Below, piece by piece: positions 43,730-52,370 of a stretch of 64,000 nucleotides of DNA. Source of the stretch: Catellatospora paridis (GTDB lineage Bacteria > Actinomycetota > Actinomycetes > Mycobacteriales > Micromonosporaceae); contig NZ_ML769312.1 in the NCBI RefSeq assembly GCF_009720365.1, positions 62,001 to 126,000 of the forward strand, in the 5' to 3' direction. The position numbers and the translations under genes were made by a program. Every line of letters begins with the position of its first letter. Positions within the stretch are counted from its first letter, which is position 1. The notes beneath the pieces were generated by a model, which saw only the letters and a list, made by a program, of their open reading frames with translations, did not search any database and had not been told where the DNA came from.

Positions 43730-44941
43730 ATGTTACGTTCGTTGCGCTCGGCCCGGATGACCACCTTCGCCTACTTCGCCCTCAACGGTGTCGTCCTGGG
43801 CCTGTGGGTCGTGCACATTCCAGCAATCGAGCACCGGGCCGGTATCAGCCACGCCACCCTCGGCTGGCTGCTCCTGCTGCTCGGCGGTGGCGCGTTCGCC
43901 GGGATGCAGGTCGCCGGGCCGCTCACCGACCGCTTCGGCGCCCGCCGGGTCGTCCCCCTCAGCGGCGCACTACTGAGCGCATCTCTGATACTGCCGTCTC
44001 TGGCGACGAACGCCTGGACGCTGGCAGCCGCACTGCTGGTGTTCGGCATAGGCAACGGCTGCCTCGACGTCAGCATGAACGCCCACGCCGTCCAGGTCGA
44101 AGCCGCCTACCAGCGGCCCGTCATGTCAGCGTTCCACGCATTGTTCTCCGTCGGCGGAGTACTGGCCGCGCTGCTGGGCGCCCGAACCCTCAGCTGGGGA
44201 TGGAGCCCCGCCACCACACTGACCGCCGTCAGCGTCCTCGGCCTCGCCGCCACGCTCGTGTCCGCGAGCAGCCTGCTGCCCCCGCAACAACCCGCGACCA
44301 CGCCCGAACACTCCGCACGCCCGTCCGTGCGGCAGCCAGTGCCGCGACGCATCTGGGCGCTCGCCGCGCTCGCCCTCATGCTCATGCTCAGCGAAGGCGT
44401 CGCCGCCGACTGGAGCGCGCTGGCGATGCGCGACGTGCTCGGCACCTCCGCGGCCACCGCCGCGTTCGCGTACGGCGCATTCGCCACCGCGATGACCGCC
44501 GGCCGGTTCCTCACCGACCGAGTCGCGGCCCGGTTCGGCCCGGTCTCGATCGTCCGCTACGGATCGGTCATCGCCGCCGCCGCCATGACCCTGATCGTCG
44601 TCTCGCCGACCGTGCCGGGAGCCGTCCTCGGCTGGGCCCTGTTCGGCATCGGCCTGTCGGGCTCGGTCCCGCAACTGTTCAGCGCGGCCGGTCACACCGA
44701 CCCGGCCGGTGCCGCGACCAACATGTCCCGCGTGGTCGGCCTCGGCTACGTCGGCATGCTCGCCGGTCCCGCCGTCATCGGCGCGTTGACCCACCTCATG
44801 CCGCTCAACCACACATTCCTGCTGCCCGTGGTCTTCTGCCTGACCGCAGCAATCGCCGCCCCCATCCTCAAACCCGCTCAGCCCCGGCCGGGCGATCGCG
44901 CGACCGCCGCCGTACAAGCTGTCAGCCAACCGGTGGGGTAG
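43730..44941 (+). CDS. MFS transporter
   Basis: The 403-aa major facilitator protein has about 12 TM helices. The loop 2-3 motif appears as GPLTDRFGARRVVPLSG, and its half-repeat as RFLTDRVAARFGPVS. The fold resembles FucP/YbjJ-like MFS proteins often paired with DeoR or ROK regulators. ATG 43730 lies 7 bases after TATGTT; there is no Shine-Dalgarno, so a leaderless start is likely, and ATG 43718 would lie within the operator. The substrate is perhaps a sugar or sugar acid, inferred from the DeoR partner. Confidence 0.9.
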   Translation: MLRSLRSARMTTFAYFALNGVVLGLWVVHIPAIEHRAGISHATLGWLLLLLGGGAFAGMQVAGPLTDRFGARRVVPLSGALLSASLILPSLATNAWTLAAALLVFGIGNGCLDVSMNAHAVQVEAAYQRPVMSAFHALFSVGGVLAALLGARTLSWGWSPATTLTAVSVLGLAATLVSASSLLPPQQPATTPEHSARPSVRQPVPRRIWALAALALMLMLSEGVAADWSALAMRDVLGTSAATAAFAYGAFATAMTAGRFLTDRVAARFGPVSIVRYGSVIAAAAMTLIVVSPTVPGAVLGWALFGIGLSGSVPQLFSAAGHTDPAGAATNMSRVVGLGYVGMLAGPAVIGALTHLMPLNHTFLLPVVFCLTAAIAAPILKPAQPRPGDRATAAVQAVSQPVG

Positions 44942-44942
44942 C

Positions 44943-45479
44943 TCAGTCGATGAGTCGGTCGAGCAGTTCGAAGGTGTCGTACTGCTGGTTGTAGTCGCCG
45001 AAGTGTCCGTCGTCGCGGATGATCTGCGTACCGCCGAGGCGCTCGAACATGACGCGACCCTGCGCGGCGTCACACCCGTACGGATCGCGGGTGGAGTTGA
45101 TGAAATAGATGTCGCGCACATGAGCACTGATCGCGGCCCAGTCGTACTCGGCCTGCAGCACCGGCTCCTCGGAATCGTTGGGCTTGGTCGAGTACCCCGC
45201 CACGAGTATCGCCTGCGCCACGGTGACGTCGAGGTGTTCCAGCAGAGCCAGCAGGAATGCCGCACCGCCCGAATGCCCGACAAGCACGGTTCGCTCATCG
45301 AATCGATGGCCGGCCAGCACCTTCGGCAACAAGGTGGCTACAGGCTCGGCGTTCATGCCGGGGTAGTGCGGGATGTCGACGGCATACCCGCGTTCACCGA
45401 GGCGCACGCCCAACCATCGAAACCAGAGAATCTCCGGCGACCCGCCCGTGCCGTGGAAGATGATCGCGTTTGGCTGCAT
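44943..45479 (-). CDS. RBBP9/YdeN-type alpha/beta hydrolase
   Basis: The 178-aa small serine hydrolase has nucleophile Ser in VLVGHSGGAAF (about 67-77), Asp in INSTRDPYG and His in RDDGHFGD, the standard triad of the RBBP9/YdeN group. The N-terminal IIFHGTGGSPEILWFRWL forms the oxyanion region. ATG 45479 sits 8 bases after TAGCGT (complement of 45488-45493), so it is probably leaderless. Its stop faces that of the MFS gene with one base between. The physiological substrate is unknown for this family. Confidence 0.9.
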   Translation of the reverse strand: MQPNAIIFHGTGGSPEILWFRWLGVRLGERGYAVDIPHYPGMNAEPVATLLPKVLAGHRFDERTVLVGHSGGAAFLLALLEHLDVTVAQAILVAGYSTKPNDSEEPVLQAEYDWAAISAHVRDIYFINSTRDPYGCDAAQGRVMFERLGGTQIIRDDGHFGDYNQQYDTFELLDRLID

Positions 45480-45554
45480 ACGGCAGCACGCTACCGTCTG
45501 CCCCCACCCGGGGAGGCGACTGATCCCATCGGCCGGCAGCTGTCCGGAAGCAGA

Positions 45555-46046
45555 TCAGCCCTTCGCTTCGCGGACGTCCTGTCCCTGCTCGGCAAACGCC
45601 TTGAAGTCCTGCATGTGCTGGAGCGACTGCTTGCGGAAGGCGCCGGGCATCAGGAGCCCCACCAGCCGCATCAGCAAGCCGCTGAACCGGTATTCGCTCT
45701 CGCTCACCCAGAGCGTCGTCTCCGGACCGGCTTCGGTCAGCCGGTCCCGCTGGGCGCTCCACATGCCCTTGCTGACGATCTCGCGGTCGAAGTGAACGAC
45801 GCTGCCCTTCGGGATCCCGCGCAGGTCTGCCGGTTCCCGGCGGGTGATGGTCTCGGTGGCCTCGATCCTCTGCTGCCCCATCTGCAGCACGACCCGCGAC
45901 TTGGTGCCGATCTGCCCGTGCACCCCGCTCAGCGGCTCGTGCAGCACCATGCCCCGCAGCCACTTCGGCAGGTGCGCCGGGTCGGCGAGCAGCTGCGCCA
46001 CCCTCTCCCGCGGCAGGGCGATCTCGATCGAGACGGTGTACTTCAT
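45555..46046 (-). CDS. SRPBCC (START-like) family protein
   Basis: The 163-aa protein of the SRPBCC fold (KYTVSIEIALPRERVAQLLA at the N-terminus; ETTLWVSESEYRFSGLLMR near the end, with a C-terminal helix MQDFKAFAEQG) would bind a small hydrophobic ligand. ATG 46046 has TGGAG upstream; the frame is open to 46118 without support. It lies 75 bp upstream of the hydrolase on the same strand and may be cotranscribed, though the hydrolase seems to have its own promoter. Confidence 0.87.
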   Translation of the reverse strand: MKYTVSIEIALPRERVAQLLADPAHLPKWLRGMVLHEPLSGVHGQIGTKSRVVLQMGQQRIEATETITRREPADLRGIPKGSVVHFDREIVSKGMWSAQRDRLTEAGPETTLWVSESEYRFSGLLMRLVGLLMPGAFRKQSLQHMQDFKAFAEQGQDVREAKG

Positions 46047-46502
46047 GGCGGAGCGCTCCAGGTTCCCGAGTGAACGGGCGTACCCTAGCAGCCTCGCCTC
46101 ATGCTGAGCGTGTCCCAACCTCGTTTCGGCTGGTGAGCTGGGATCGACAACCGGGTCGTTCCGCTCGGGTCGGATCGACGCGGGTCACGATGCGGTATTG
46201 ATCAGGGCGGTGCCGAAAGGGTCTCGGATCAGGTACTGCTGGGCGGCTGCGGGTACCGGTCGGAGATCATCGTGTAGTTCTACCGCACCAGGCGACACGC
46301 GATACGGAGACCAGGCGGGGACCACGCGCTATGCGCTCCGGCGCATCGCCTACCTCGGGCAGGCGCCAAACCGTCACCGATGCCGATAGCCTGGAACGCT
46401 GCACGAGAGCACGGGTTCGTGGTGGCCTTCTGGAGGCGTTTCGGCTGTTCGCGGCGATACGCCTCGTGTGACAATCGCGGTGTGCCCGTGCCGTATATAG
46501 AG
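46047..46502. other. Noncoding stretch with a VOC-like remnant
   Basis: There is no intact gene here. On the reverse strand, about 46190-46300 reads AVELHDDLRPVPAAAQ then QYLIRDPFGTALINTAS and stop, which resembles the end of a glyoxalase/VOC protein (the YLIRDPFGT segment). The rest shows nothing recognisable. Confidence 0.45.
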
Positions 46503-47081
46503 ATGTCGAACGTGGCGCGTACTGCCTTTTTCGTCAGTGTCGGCGCCTTGTCGGCGGGCGAACTGCTACGGACTCTCCTGCAAGCGGGCCGCGGCCGCCG
46601 CGGAGCGCAGCTCGTCGATTTGCGTGCGGAGGCCGTGTTCAGGGTGATGTTCGTCGGGGCGATCCTGCTGCTGCCCACCGGCCGGGCTGTCGCCCCGGCC
46701 GCTGTCATCGGCGGAGGTGTGTGGATCTTCGCGCTCGGGCTGGTGATCGGGTGGCTTGGGCTGCTGCTGCGCTGGTGGTCTTTTGTGAGCCTGGGGGAGT
46801 ACTTCACCGTGGTGGTGAAGACCAGTGACGACCAGCCCGTCGTCGACCGCGGTCCATACCGGGTCCTGCGACACCCGAGCTACACCGGTCTACTGCTCGC
46901 CTTCACTGGATTCGGCTTGATGCTGGGAAACTGGGTCAGTGCCGTAGGCTCGTTCGTCTTGTTGCTGATCGCCCTGATTTATCGCCTTCGGATCGAAGAA
47001 TGCGCTCTGAGCGCCGCGTTGGGCGACCGCTACCGGCAGTTTGCCGCGTGCCGCGCCCGGCTTGTCCCCTACGTGTGGTAA
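46503..47081 (+). CDS. Isoprenylcysteine carboxyl methyltransferase-like membrane protein
   Basis: The 192-aa integral membrane protein has the ICMT/phospholipid-methyltransferase C-terminal motif: DRGPYRVLRHPSYTGLLL (about 112-129), followed by a hydrophobic hairpin and RIEECALSAALGDRYRQF with the paired Glu. Bacterial members methylate unknown lipids or small molecules with SAM. ATG 46503 is my choice; GTG 46482 is also possible, and no ribosome site decides. It is followed by the MerR gene and its operator, and is not clearly part of an operon. Confidence 0.85.
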   Translation: MSNVARTAFFVSVGALSAGELLRTLLQAGRGRRGAQLVDLRAEAVFRVMFVGAILLLPTGRAVAPAAVIGGGVWIFALGLVIGWLGLLLRWWSFVSLGEYFTVVVKTSDDQPVVDRGPYRVLRHPSYTGLLLAFTGFGLMLGNWVSAVGSFVLLLIALIYRLRIEECALSAALGDRYRQFAACRARLVPYVW

Positions 47082-47128
47082 TCCGGGCCACGGAGCCTGG
47101 AACTCCCTGCCCAAACGACCCCTCCGGC

Positions 47129-47159
47129 TTGACGTTCCACCCGGTGGAAGGTGCACGCT
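47129..47159 (+). promoter_or_regulatory. MerR-type promoter with operator in a long spacer
   Basis: TTGACG (47129-47134) is followed by the perfect dyad TTCCACC-C-GGTGGAA (47135-47149) and a weak -10 (CACGCT, 47154-47159). The 19-bp spacer containing the dyad is the classic MerR arrangement. Transcription would begin at or next to the ATG at 47166. Confidence 0.7.
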
Positions 47160-47165
47160 CAGTCC

Positions 47166-48113
47166 ATGGACGACGCACTCGACCTCTACACGATCGGGCA
47201 GGTCGCCGACCGCACCGGCATGCCTGTCCGGACCATCCGATTCTGGTCCGACAGCGGAGTGGTGCCCCCAGTGGAGCGGTCCACCGGCGGATATCGGCTG
47301 TACGACGTGGCGGCGGTGGCCTGGCTCGACCTGGTGCGGACGCTGCGTGAGCTCGGTCTCGGGCTCGAGGCGATCCAACGGCTGCTGGCCGGACAGGCGA
47401 CCCTCGGCGAGTTGGCGCAGTCGCAGGTCGAAGCCCTCGACGGCGAGATCCGCACCCTGCGCCTGCGCCGCGCCGTCCTGCGCACTGTCGCCGCCCGGAG
47501 CAGCAGCAGAGAGGAGACGGTACTGATGCACCAGTTGGCCAAGCTGTCGGCGGGGGAACGCCGCCGGATCATCGACGACTTCGTCGACAGCGTATTCGCC
47601 GATACCGCAGACGATGACAGCACGGTGATCGCCGCGTGGATGCGCGACGTGCCCGCGGAACTACCCGACGATGCGACGACCGCGCAGGTGGACGCCTGGT
47701 TGGAATTCGCCGAACTGGTCACCGACGAGGGCTTCCAGTCCAAGATCCGGTCCATGGTGCTCGACGGTGCGGGTGACAACCGCCTCGAGTTCGGGCTGAA
47801 CATCAGGCCGCTTGTCATGGAGCTCGCGGGCCACGCGATCAAGCGTTCGATCGCGCCCGGTTCACCGGAGGGCCGGGCGGTGCTGGACCGGATCGTGCCC
47901 CGAGACCTGCCCGTCGAGGAGACGTCCGCCCTGATCGGCTGGCTGGAAGTCGTCGCTGATGCCCGGGTGGAAAGGTACTGGCAGCTTGTCGCCGTGCTCA
48001 ACGGCACTGATCCCGGTGCACCGGCCGTGCCCGCGTTCGAGTGGCTTCTCGGCGCGCTTCGCGCTCACCGCGAATGCCATGACCGGGATGCGTTGCCGGG
48101 TCGGCCGACATGA
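47166..48113 (+). CDS. MerR-family regulator with long C-terminal sensor domain
   Basis: Of 315 aa, the MerR winged helix (YTIGQVADRTGMPVRTIRFW, then STGGYRLYDVAAVAWLDL) is followed by a dimerisation helix (about 70-115) and an uncharacterised C-terminal domain of about 190 aa that is helical and acidic (FVDSVFADTADDDSTVIAAW). No metal-binding Cys cluster is present, so it is probably a ligand sensor. ATG 47166 coincides with the expected transcription start (leaderless). The dyad in the promoter spacer indicates autoregulation. No obvious target gene is adjacent. Confidence 0.88.
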   Translation: MDDALDLYTIGQVADRTGMPVRTIRFWSDSGVVPPVERSTGGYRLYDVAAVAWLDLVRTLRELGLGLEAIQRLLAGQATLGELAQSQVEALDGEIRTLRLRRAVLRTVAARSSSREETVLMHQLAKLSAGERRRIIDDFVDSVFADTADDDSTVIAAWMRDVPAELPDDATTAQVDAWLEFAELVTDEGFQSKIRSMVLDGAGDNRLEFGLNIRPLVMELAGHAIKRSIAPGSPEGRAVLDRIVPRDLPVEETSALIGWLEVVADARVERYWQLVAVLNGTDPGAPAVPAFEWLLGALRAHRECHDRDALPGRPT

Positions 48114-48252
48114 CGGTTCGCCGACGGCGTTACGGCGGACGGCGAGCGCAGGTGTCACCAGCGGGTTGACCTTGGCCTCGGGTCAAATGGCCCAGGCAAC
48201 GGCAGGTAAGTGGTCTGGTCGTCAGCCAGGCCGGTCCATTAGGGTCGGCGGC

Positions 48253-48912
48253 ATGACGCCTGCCGTTGCCGCCAGTGCCTTCGACTCGCTGCGCCTGGAC
48301 GCCGTGCCCGACCAGGAGGCGCTGCGCCGGGCCTACGAACTCCCCAGCGACGCCGCCGTGCGCAAGCAGATGACCGAACTCACCGAGCAGACCCGGAGGT
48401 TGATCGGCTGCTCGTCGCTGGTCCTGGTCGCCAGCGTGGACGCCGAGGGCAACTGTGACGTCACCCCGCGCGGCGGCCCCGCCGGGTTCGTCGCCGTCCT
48501 GGACGCGCGCACGGTGGCGATACCGGACGCGACCGGCAACAAGCGTCTGGACACCCTGCAGAACGTCATCGCCACCGGGCGGGCCGGGCTGCTGTTCGTC
48601 ATCCCGGGGCGCGCCACGACGCTCAGGGTGAACGGCCGGGCCTGCGTCTCCACTCGCCCCGAGTTGCTGTCGCAGCTGACCGCCGTGGGCAAGCCGCCGG
48701 CCAGTGCGCTGGTAGTGGGGATCGAGGAGGTCTACCCACACTGCCCCAAGGCGCTGCTGCGCAGTGGGGCCTGGAAGCCGGAGCAGTGGCTGCCGGCGGA
48801 CGCCCAGCCGACCTCGGCCGAGGTGACTCTGGCCCAGCTGCGGATGCCGGAGCTGACGATCGCTGACATCGAGCAGGCGGAGGCGGATTCGCTGAAGTAC
48901 CGGTATGAGTGA
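48253..48912 (+). CDS. FMN-dependent PPOX-type flavoprotein (MSMEG_1061-like)
   Basis: The 219-aa split-barrel flavoprotein of the pyridoxamine-phosphate-oxidase superfamily has SLVLVASVDAEGNCDVTPRGG (FMN-binding start of the barrel), DATGNKRLDTLQNVIATGR and RPELLSQLTAVGKPPASAL in the usual order. Such proteins reduce F420- or FMN-linked substrates or bind heme; the specific reaction is unknown. ATG 48253 is 7 bases after TAGGGT (48240-48245), so a leaderless start is likely. It stands alone, followed by a perfect CCGCGGGC/GCCCGCGG palindrome (48939-48954). Confidence 0.88.
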   Translation: MTPAVAASAFDSLRLDAVPDQEALRRAYELPSDAAVRKQMTELTEQTRRLIGCSSLVLVASVDAEGNCDVTPRGGPAGFVAVLDARTVAIPDATGNKRLDTLQNVIATGRAGLLFVIPGRATTLRVNGRACVSTRPELLSQLTAVGKPPASALVVGIEEVYPHCPKALLRSGAWKPEQWLPADAQPTSAEVTLAQLRMPELTIADIEQAEADSLKYRYE

Positions 48913-49062
48913 CGGGACGCACGGCGATCGTGTGATCACCGCGGGCGCCCGCGGGGCTGTCGTCACCCAACTGGTGCTCTGACCGCATACCTTCACCGGG
49001 TCAGGTGGCCGTGGGCGGAAAAGGCCCGCCATGCGTCCCGGGCACCTGCTTATGATCAAATC

Positions 49063-49911
49063 GTGCAGTTGCTTTCTGGCAGCAACGATCCGCTGGTCAA
49101 GGCGTTCCCGGCCGAGCTTGCTCGCGACGCCGAGGCGGTTCTTGCGATCATGCCTGCGTCTCGCTTGTCGCTCCATGCACCGTTCGTGGTCGTTGTCCAG
49201 GGTCAGCAGGTCTGTATCCCCGGGCGTCTCTACAACGACGAGCCGCCGACGGAAGTGGAGGCGTCGCTCTCGCAGCGCCAACGACAGCTTCTGCACTGCC
49301 TGTACTCACGGCACTGCGACGGGAGGGTCAGGCAGCGCCACATCGCGAAGATCGTTGGCTCTGCGGACCCGTGGGTCATCCCGTTCGTCGTGCAACTTGT
49401 CGGCGAGTACGTCGTGGAAATCCTGGTCGCCATCTGCGATGACATTCGTGATCTCGTTGCGCCTGGCGCCAGCGGCCACCTCGCTTACGGGCAGTTCATC
49501 ATGGACAACCCGGCCTTCTTCGCACGCATTCAACGGCAGGTGGTGAGCTACTGGAGCTGCTACTACCGTTCCGCTTACCCGACATTCCGCGGCTACCCTG
49601 GATGCACACTTCTCGATCTCCTGCGGGCCGCTGCCTCCGACAGAGCAGGACACCCCTGGCCCAACCTCACACCAGCTGCCAGCACCAGGCTGAGTGCCGG
49701 ACGCAGAGTCAACTGCGCGGTCAGACCGCATCGGGTACGTCGGCACCCAGCTGCGGCGATGGCCGCAGCCGGGAGCGGTAGGCGAGGCCGCCGGCGGCGA
49801 TTCCGCCCAGCAGCGCAGTGCCGTGCAGGTCGGCGGCCATCGTCAGGCCCACCCCCACGATCAGGGCCACCAGGCAGTATGTCCAGCGGGGCGCGCGGCC
49901 GCGCCGGCTGA
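49063..49911 (+). CDS. Conserved hypothetical protein with read-through tail
   Basis: GTG 49063 lies 6 bases after TATGAT (49051-49056), a leaderless start. Residues 1-200 look like a conserved cytosolic protein found in actinobacteria (RQRQLLHCLYSRHCDGRVRQ, PWVIPFVVQLVGEYVVEIL, then VSYWSCYYRSAYPTFRGYPG). I know no function for it. After about residue 205 the sequence becomes Arg/Pro/Gly-rich and runs opposite the end of the rhomboid gene for 191 bp. This suggests the original stop was lost. The true size is uncertain. Confidence 0.65.
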   Translation: MQLLSGSNDPLVKAFPAELARDAEAVLAIMPASRLSLHAPFVVVVQGQQVCIPGRLYNDEPPTEVEASLSQRQRQLLHCLYSRHCDGRVRQRHIAKIVGSADPWVIPFVVQLVGEYVVEILVAICDDIRDLVAPGASGHLAYGQFIMDNPAFFARIQRQVVSYWSCYYRSAYPTFRGYPGCTLLDLLRAAASDRAGHPWPNLTPAASTRLSAGRRVNCAVRPHRVRRHPAAAMAAAGSGRRGRRRRFRPAAQCRAGRRPSSGPPPRSGPPGSMSSGARGRAG

Positions 49912-50404
49912 TGAGCAACCCCGCCAGGACCGCGAGTGCCACGTAGGACCACAGGGCGTCCACGGCCGACGTGGCGACGGCGAGGGCGTACACGGCGCCG
50001 ATCGCTGCGGGCAGCGGGTCGCGGCCGTGCCATGCCGCGACCGCGGTGCCGCCGGCCAGGCCGCACAACCCGATCGAGCTGCCGGCGCCGACAGTGTCGA
50101 ACAGCAGCCCGCCGGCTTGGCCCAGGGCGACACCGCCGAGGAAGTACAGCAGCCAACGGCCGGGGCCGACGGCACGCTCCGCCAGCCATCCGAGCACCAG
50201 CAGAAAGCCCAGGTTGCTGACGGTGCCCGGGACACCGCTGTCCTGGACGAGCGAGGACGTGACCAGCCGCCAGAGCTGACCGTCGGCGATGAGAGCAGGA
50301 TCGCGCCGCAGGCTCGTCTCCAGCGACGGATAGGCGAACTGCAGCAGGCTCGGTACTGCGGTCAGCAGGAAGACGATCGCGGTGACACGGGGGAACGGCC
50401 GCAT
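49721..50404 (-). CDS. Rhomboid-like membrane protein
   Basis: The 227-aa polytopic protein with six or so TM helices has the rhomboid layout: WRLVTSSLVQDSG before TM2, GSSIGLCGLAGG (Ser candidate for the GxSG-type motif) and His in ADLHGTALLGGIAAG in the last TM. The Ser motif departs from GxSGxxxG, so it may be a rhomboid-like pseudoprotease. ATG 50404 is 6 bases after TATCAT (complement of 50411-50416), leaderless. Its 3' end overlaps the tail of the convergent conserved-hypothetical gene. Confidence 0.82.
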   Translation of the reverse strand: MRPFPRVTAIVFLLTAVPSLLQFAYPSLETSLRRDPALIADGQLWRLVTSSLVQDSGVPGTVSNLGFLLVLGWLAERAVGPGRWLLYFLGGVALGQAGGLLFDTVGAGSSIGLCGLAGGTAVAAWHGRDPLPAAIGAVYALAVATSAVDALWSYVALAVLAGLLISRRGRAPRWTYCLVALIVGVGLTMAADLHGTALLGGIAAGGLAYRSRLRPSPQLGADVPDAV

Positions 50405-50581
50405 GTCGGCATGATATGGCCGCGCGGCACCTGACTCGTCGGCCGGCTCAGACGCTGTCGGCTGCGCAGCGGCCCGCGCAGGCGATCGGCGACTGCGGCA
50501 TCAGGAGCGCCCTGGAGCACCTCGGCCGGTTGCCCGCTCTGCCGGTAGCGAACTCACCTGTCAGGTCGTGGCCGTCCCGGC

Positions 50582-50587
50582 TATAAA
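50582..50587 (+). promoter_or_regulatory. -10 element of the ClgR-like gene
   Basis: TATAAA ends six bases before the ATG, so transcription would begin at the start codon itself. There is no ribosome site. The -35 (TGTCAG, 50559-50564) is poor. Confidence 0.55.
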
Positions 50588-50593
50588 CGATCC

Positions 50594-50977
50594 ATGCTGA
50601 ATCCGGCGGAGCGGGCACACGCCCAGGCACCTGCGCGTCGAGTGCTGTTGCGCTCGGTGCTGGGCGAAGCACTGCGGCGTCTGCGCCTCGAACAGGGGCG
50701 CACGCTGGCCGAGGTCGCGCTGGCAGCGCGGATCTCGATGCCCTACCTGTCCGAGGTCGAGCGCGGCCTCAAGGAGGTCTCCTCCGAGGTGCTCGCGGCG
50801 TTGTGCGCGGCGCTGGGCATCGAGCTGTCGGACCTGCTCGTCGCCGTCGCGTTTCACATCTCGGCGAGCAACGGCGCGGTCACGGTGCTTCCGGTCCGCC
50901 GGACGGCCGTGGGGCGGTTCGAGGTGGCGGCGCCGCCGACTCGGCGAGCCGGCGACGCCTACGCCCTGGCCGCCTAG
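50594..50977 (+). CDS. ClgR-like XRE regulator of Clp protease
   Basis: The 127-aa protein has an XRE domain (about 20-85): [20 protein letters not shown], then [29 protein letters not shown]. The [15 protein letters not shown] stretch is characteristic of ClgR, the activator of clp genes in actinobacteria. ATG 50594 appears leaderless. It is convergent with the second clpP gene, and the stops overlap by four bases. This fits regulation of the clpP pair. ClgR proteins in other genera end in a degradation tag; here the end is AYALAA, an AA end that Clp could recognise. Confidence 0.85.
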   Translation: MLNPAERAHAQAPARRVLLRSVLGEALRRLRLEQGRTLAEVALAARISMPYLSEVERGLKEVSSEVLAALCAALGIELSDLLVAVAFHISASNGAVTVLPVRRTAVGRFEVAAPPTRRAGDAYALAA

Positions 50978-51597
50978 TCTGTCGGCGTCGTTTTCACGGT
51001 GGAGATGACCTGATCGGCCAAGCCGTACGCGACGGCCTCGGCGGCGCTGAAAGTCTTGTGCCGGTCGAGGTCGTGCCGGATCTTCGGCGCGGGATGACCC
51101 GTGTGACGGCTCAGAATGTCGTCCATCTCGGCTCGCACCCGCGACACGTCGCGGGCCCGGATCGCGAGGTCCGGCAGCGAGCCCTGAGCCACGTCGAAGG
51201 AGCCCTCCTCGGTCGACGGCTGGTGCAGCACCACCTTGGCGTGGCGGAGCACCGCCCGCTTGCCGGCCGTGCCCGCCGCCAGCAGCACGGCTGCCGCCGA
51301 GGACGCCTGCCCGATGCACATGGTGGCGACGTCCGGCCGGACGTACTGCATCGTGTCGTAGATCGCGGTCAGGGCGCTGTAGGAGCCGCCCCGTGAGTTG
51401 ATGTAGAACGAGATGTCCATGTCGGTGCTCTCGGCCTGCAGATGCAGCAGCTGCGCGATGATCACGTTGGCGACGTCGTCGGTGATCTCCGTGCCGAGGA
51501 AGATGATCCGCTCCGACAGCAGCCGGGAGTAGATGTCGTAGGCGCGTTCGCCGCGCGAGGTCCGCTCGACGACGGTGGGAATCGTGTACTGGCCCAC
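50974..51597 (-). CDS. clpP: ATP-dependent Clp protease proteolytic subunit
   Basis: The 207-aa ClpP subunit has catalytic Ser in [14 protein letters not shown], His in AKVVLHQPS and Asp in HDLDRHKTF. The core [20 protein letters not shown] is typical. In actinobacteria two different ClpP proteins form a mixed barrel fed by ClpX or ClpC. GTG 51597 follows AGGGG and starts four bases after the stop of the first clpP, so the genes are one operon. This copy departs more from the consensus (GxASS in place of GxAAS) than typical housekeeping ClpP, so it may be an extra, conditional pair. Confidence 0.92.
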   Translation of the reverse strand: MGQYTIPTVVERTSRGERAYDIYSRLLSERIIFLGTEITDDVANVIIAQLLHLQAESTDMDISFYINSRGGSYSALTAIYDTMQYVRPDVATMCIGQASSAAAVLLAAGTAGKRAVLRHAKVVLHQPSTEEGSFDVAQGSLPDLAIRARDVSRVRAEMDDILSRHTGHPAPKIRHDLDRHKTFSAAEAVAYGLADQVISTVKTTPTD

Positions 51598-51601
51598 GGC
51601 C

Positions 51602-52198
51602 CTAGACCCCCATCCGCTGCTTGACCACGCGCGGGCGGATGTCGTCGAGGTGGGTGACGATGTGATCGACCATCCCGTAGTCGAGCGCCTCCTGCGCGCT
51701 GAACCAGCGATCGCGCTGCCCGTCCTCGACGATCGCGGCCACCGGCCGGCCGGTGTGCCCGGCGGTCAACACGCTCATCATGTTGCTGAGCCGCTCCAGC
51801 TGCCCGGCGTAGATCTCCACGTCGGCCGCGGTGCCGCCGAGACCGGCCGACCCCTGGTGCATCAGGACCTGTGCGCTGGGCAGCGCGAACCGCTTGCCCG
51901 GTGTACCGGCGCACAGCAGGAACTGTGCCATGCTGCCTGCCAGCCCCATCGCTACGGTGATCACATCGTTGGGGATGAGCTGCATCATGTCGTACACGGC
52001 CAGCCCTGCCAGCACGGACCCGCCGCGCGAGTTCAGGTACAGCGCGACGTCGCGGCGCGGGTCCTCGGCGGACAGCGCCAGCAACTGGGCGCATATCCGG
52101 TTGGCGATCTCGTCCTCGACGTCGGATCCGAGCACGATGATCCGCTCGTGCAGCAGTCTCTTGCTGAGTTCGTCGTCCAGGGTGGCGGTGACAGCCAT
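51602..52198 (-). CDS. clpP: ATP-dependent Clp protease proteolytic subunit
   Basis: The 198-aa first ClpP of the operon has Ser in [15 protein letters not shown], His in [10 protein letters not shown] and the later [17 protein letters not shown] with the Asp region. It has [21 protein letters not shown] in the core. ATG 52198 has AGGAG upstream; the frame is open to 52303 through the promoter region. There are no clpX, clpC or tig genes beside it, unlike the main clpP1P2 locus, which supports a secondary Clp set. It is probably under the ClgR-like protein encoded downstream. Confidence 0.92.
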   Translation of the reverse strand: MAVTATLDDELSKRLLHERIIVLGSDVEDEIANRICAQLLALSAEDPRRDVALYLNSRGGSVLAGLAVYDMMQLIPNDVITVAMGLAGSMAQFLLCAGTPGKRFALPSAQVLMHQGSAGLGGTAADVEIYAGQLERLSNMMSVLTAGHTGRPVAAIVEDGQRDRWFSAQEALDYGMVDHIVTHLDDIRPRVVKQRMGV

Positions 52199-52213
52199 GT
52201 GTGTGCTCCTGTT

Positions 52214-52251
52214 CCCTCGGGTCGTTCGCGTTCCACGATCACGCCCGAGGG
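52214..52251 (-). promoter_or_regulatory. Inverted repeat upstream of the clpP pair
   Basis: CCCTCGGG (52214-52221) and CCCGAGGG (52244-52251) are perfect arms 22 bp apart, starting 15 bases before the clpP ATG. The repeat could be an operator. It does not fit the published ClgR motif (CGCT-N5-GCG), so the binding protein is open. Confidence 0.45.
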
Positions 52252-52310
52252 TGCGGTCCACCAAGGCAATCTGCTGACAGCGACTTAGCCCAGAGCAGAG
52301 CAACGGCCGC

Positions 52311-52349
52311 CACCTCAGGTGGCTCGCCGTCGACGAGCCACCTGAGGTG
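52311..52349 (-). terminator. Terminator of the X-Pro peptidase gene
   Basis: CACCTCAGGTGGCTCG (52311-52326) is perfectly complementary to 52334-52349 with a 7-base loop. It starts 21 bases after the peptidase stop and lies before the clpP promoter. Confidence 0.8.
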
Positions 52350-52370
52350 AGTGCCGTTTCCTGTCTGCGG

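Noticed and set aside
46198-46389. 63-codon forward frame
   Set aside because: Antisense to the VOC-like remnant with no start signal.
48939-48954. CCGCGGGC/GCCCGCGG palindrome as a terminator of the flavoprotein gene
   Set aside because: A loop of only a few bases and no further support; such palindromes occur by chance in GC-rich DNA. Mentioned in the gene entry only.
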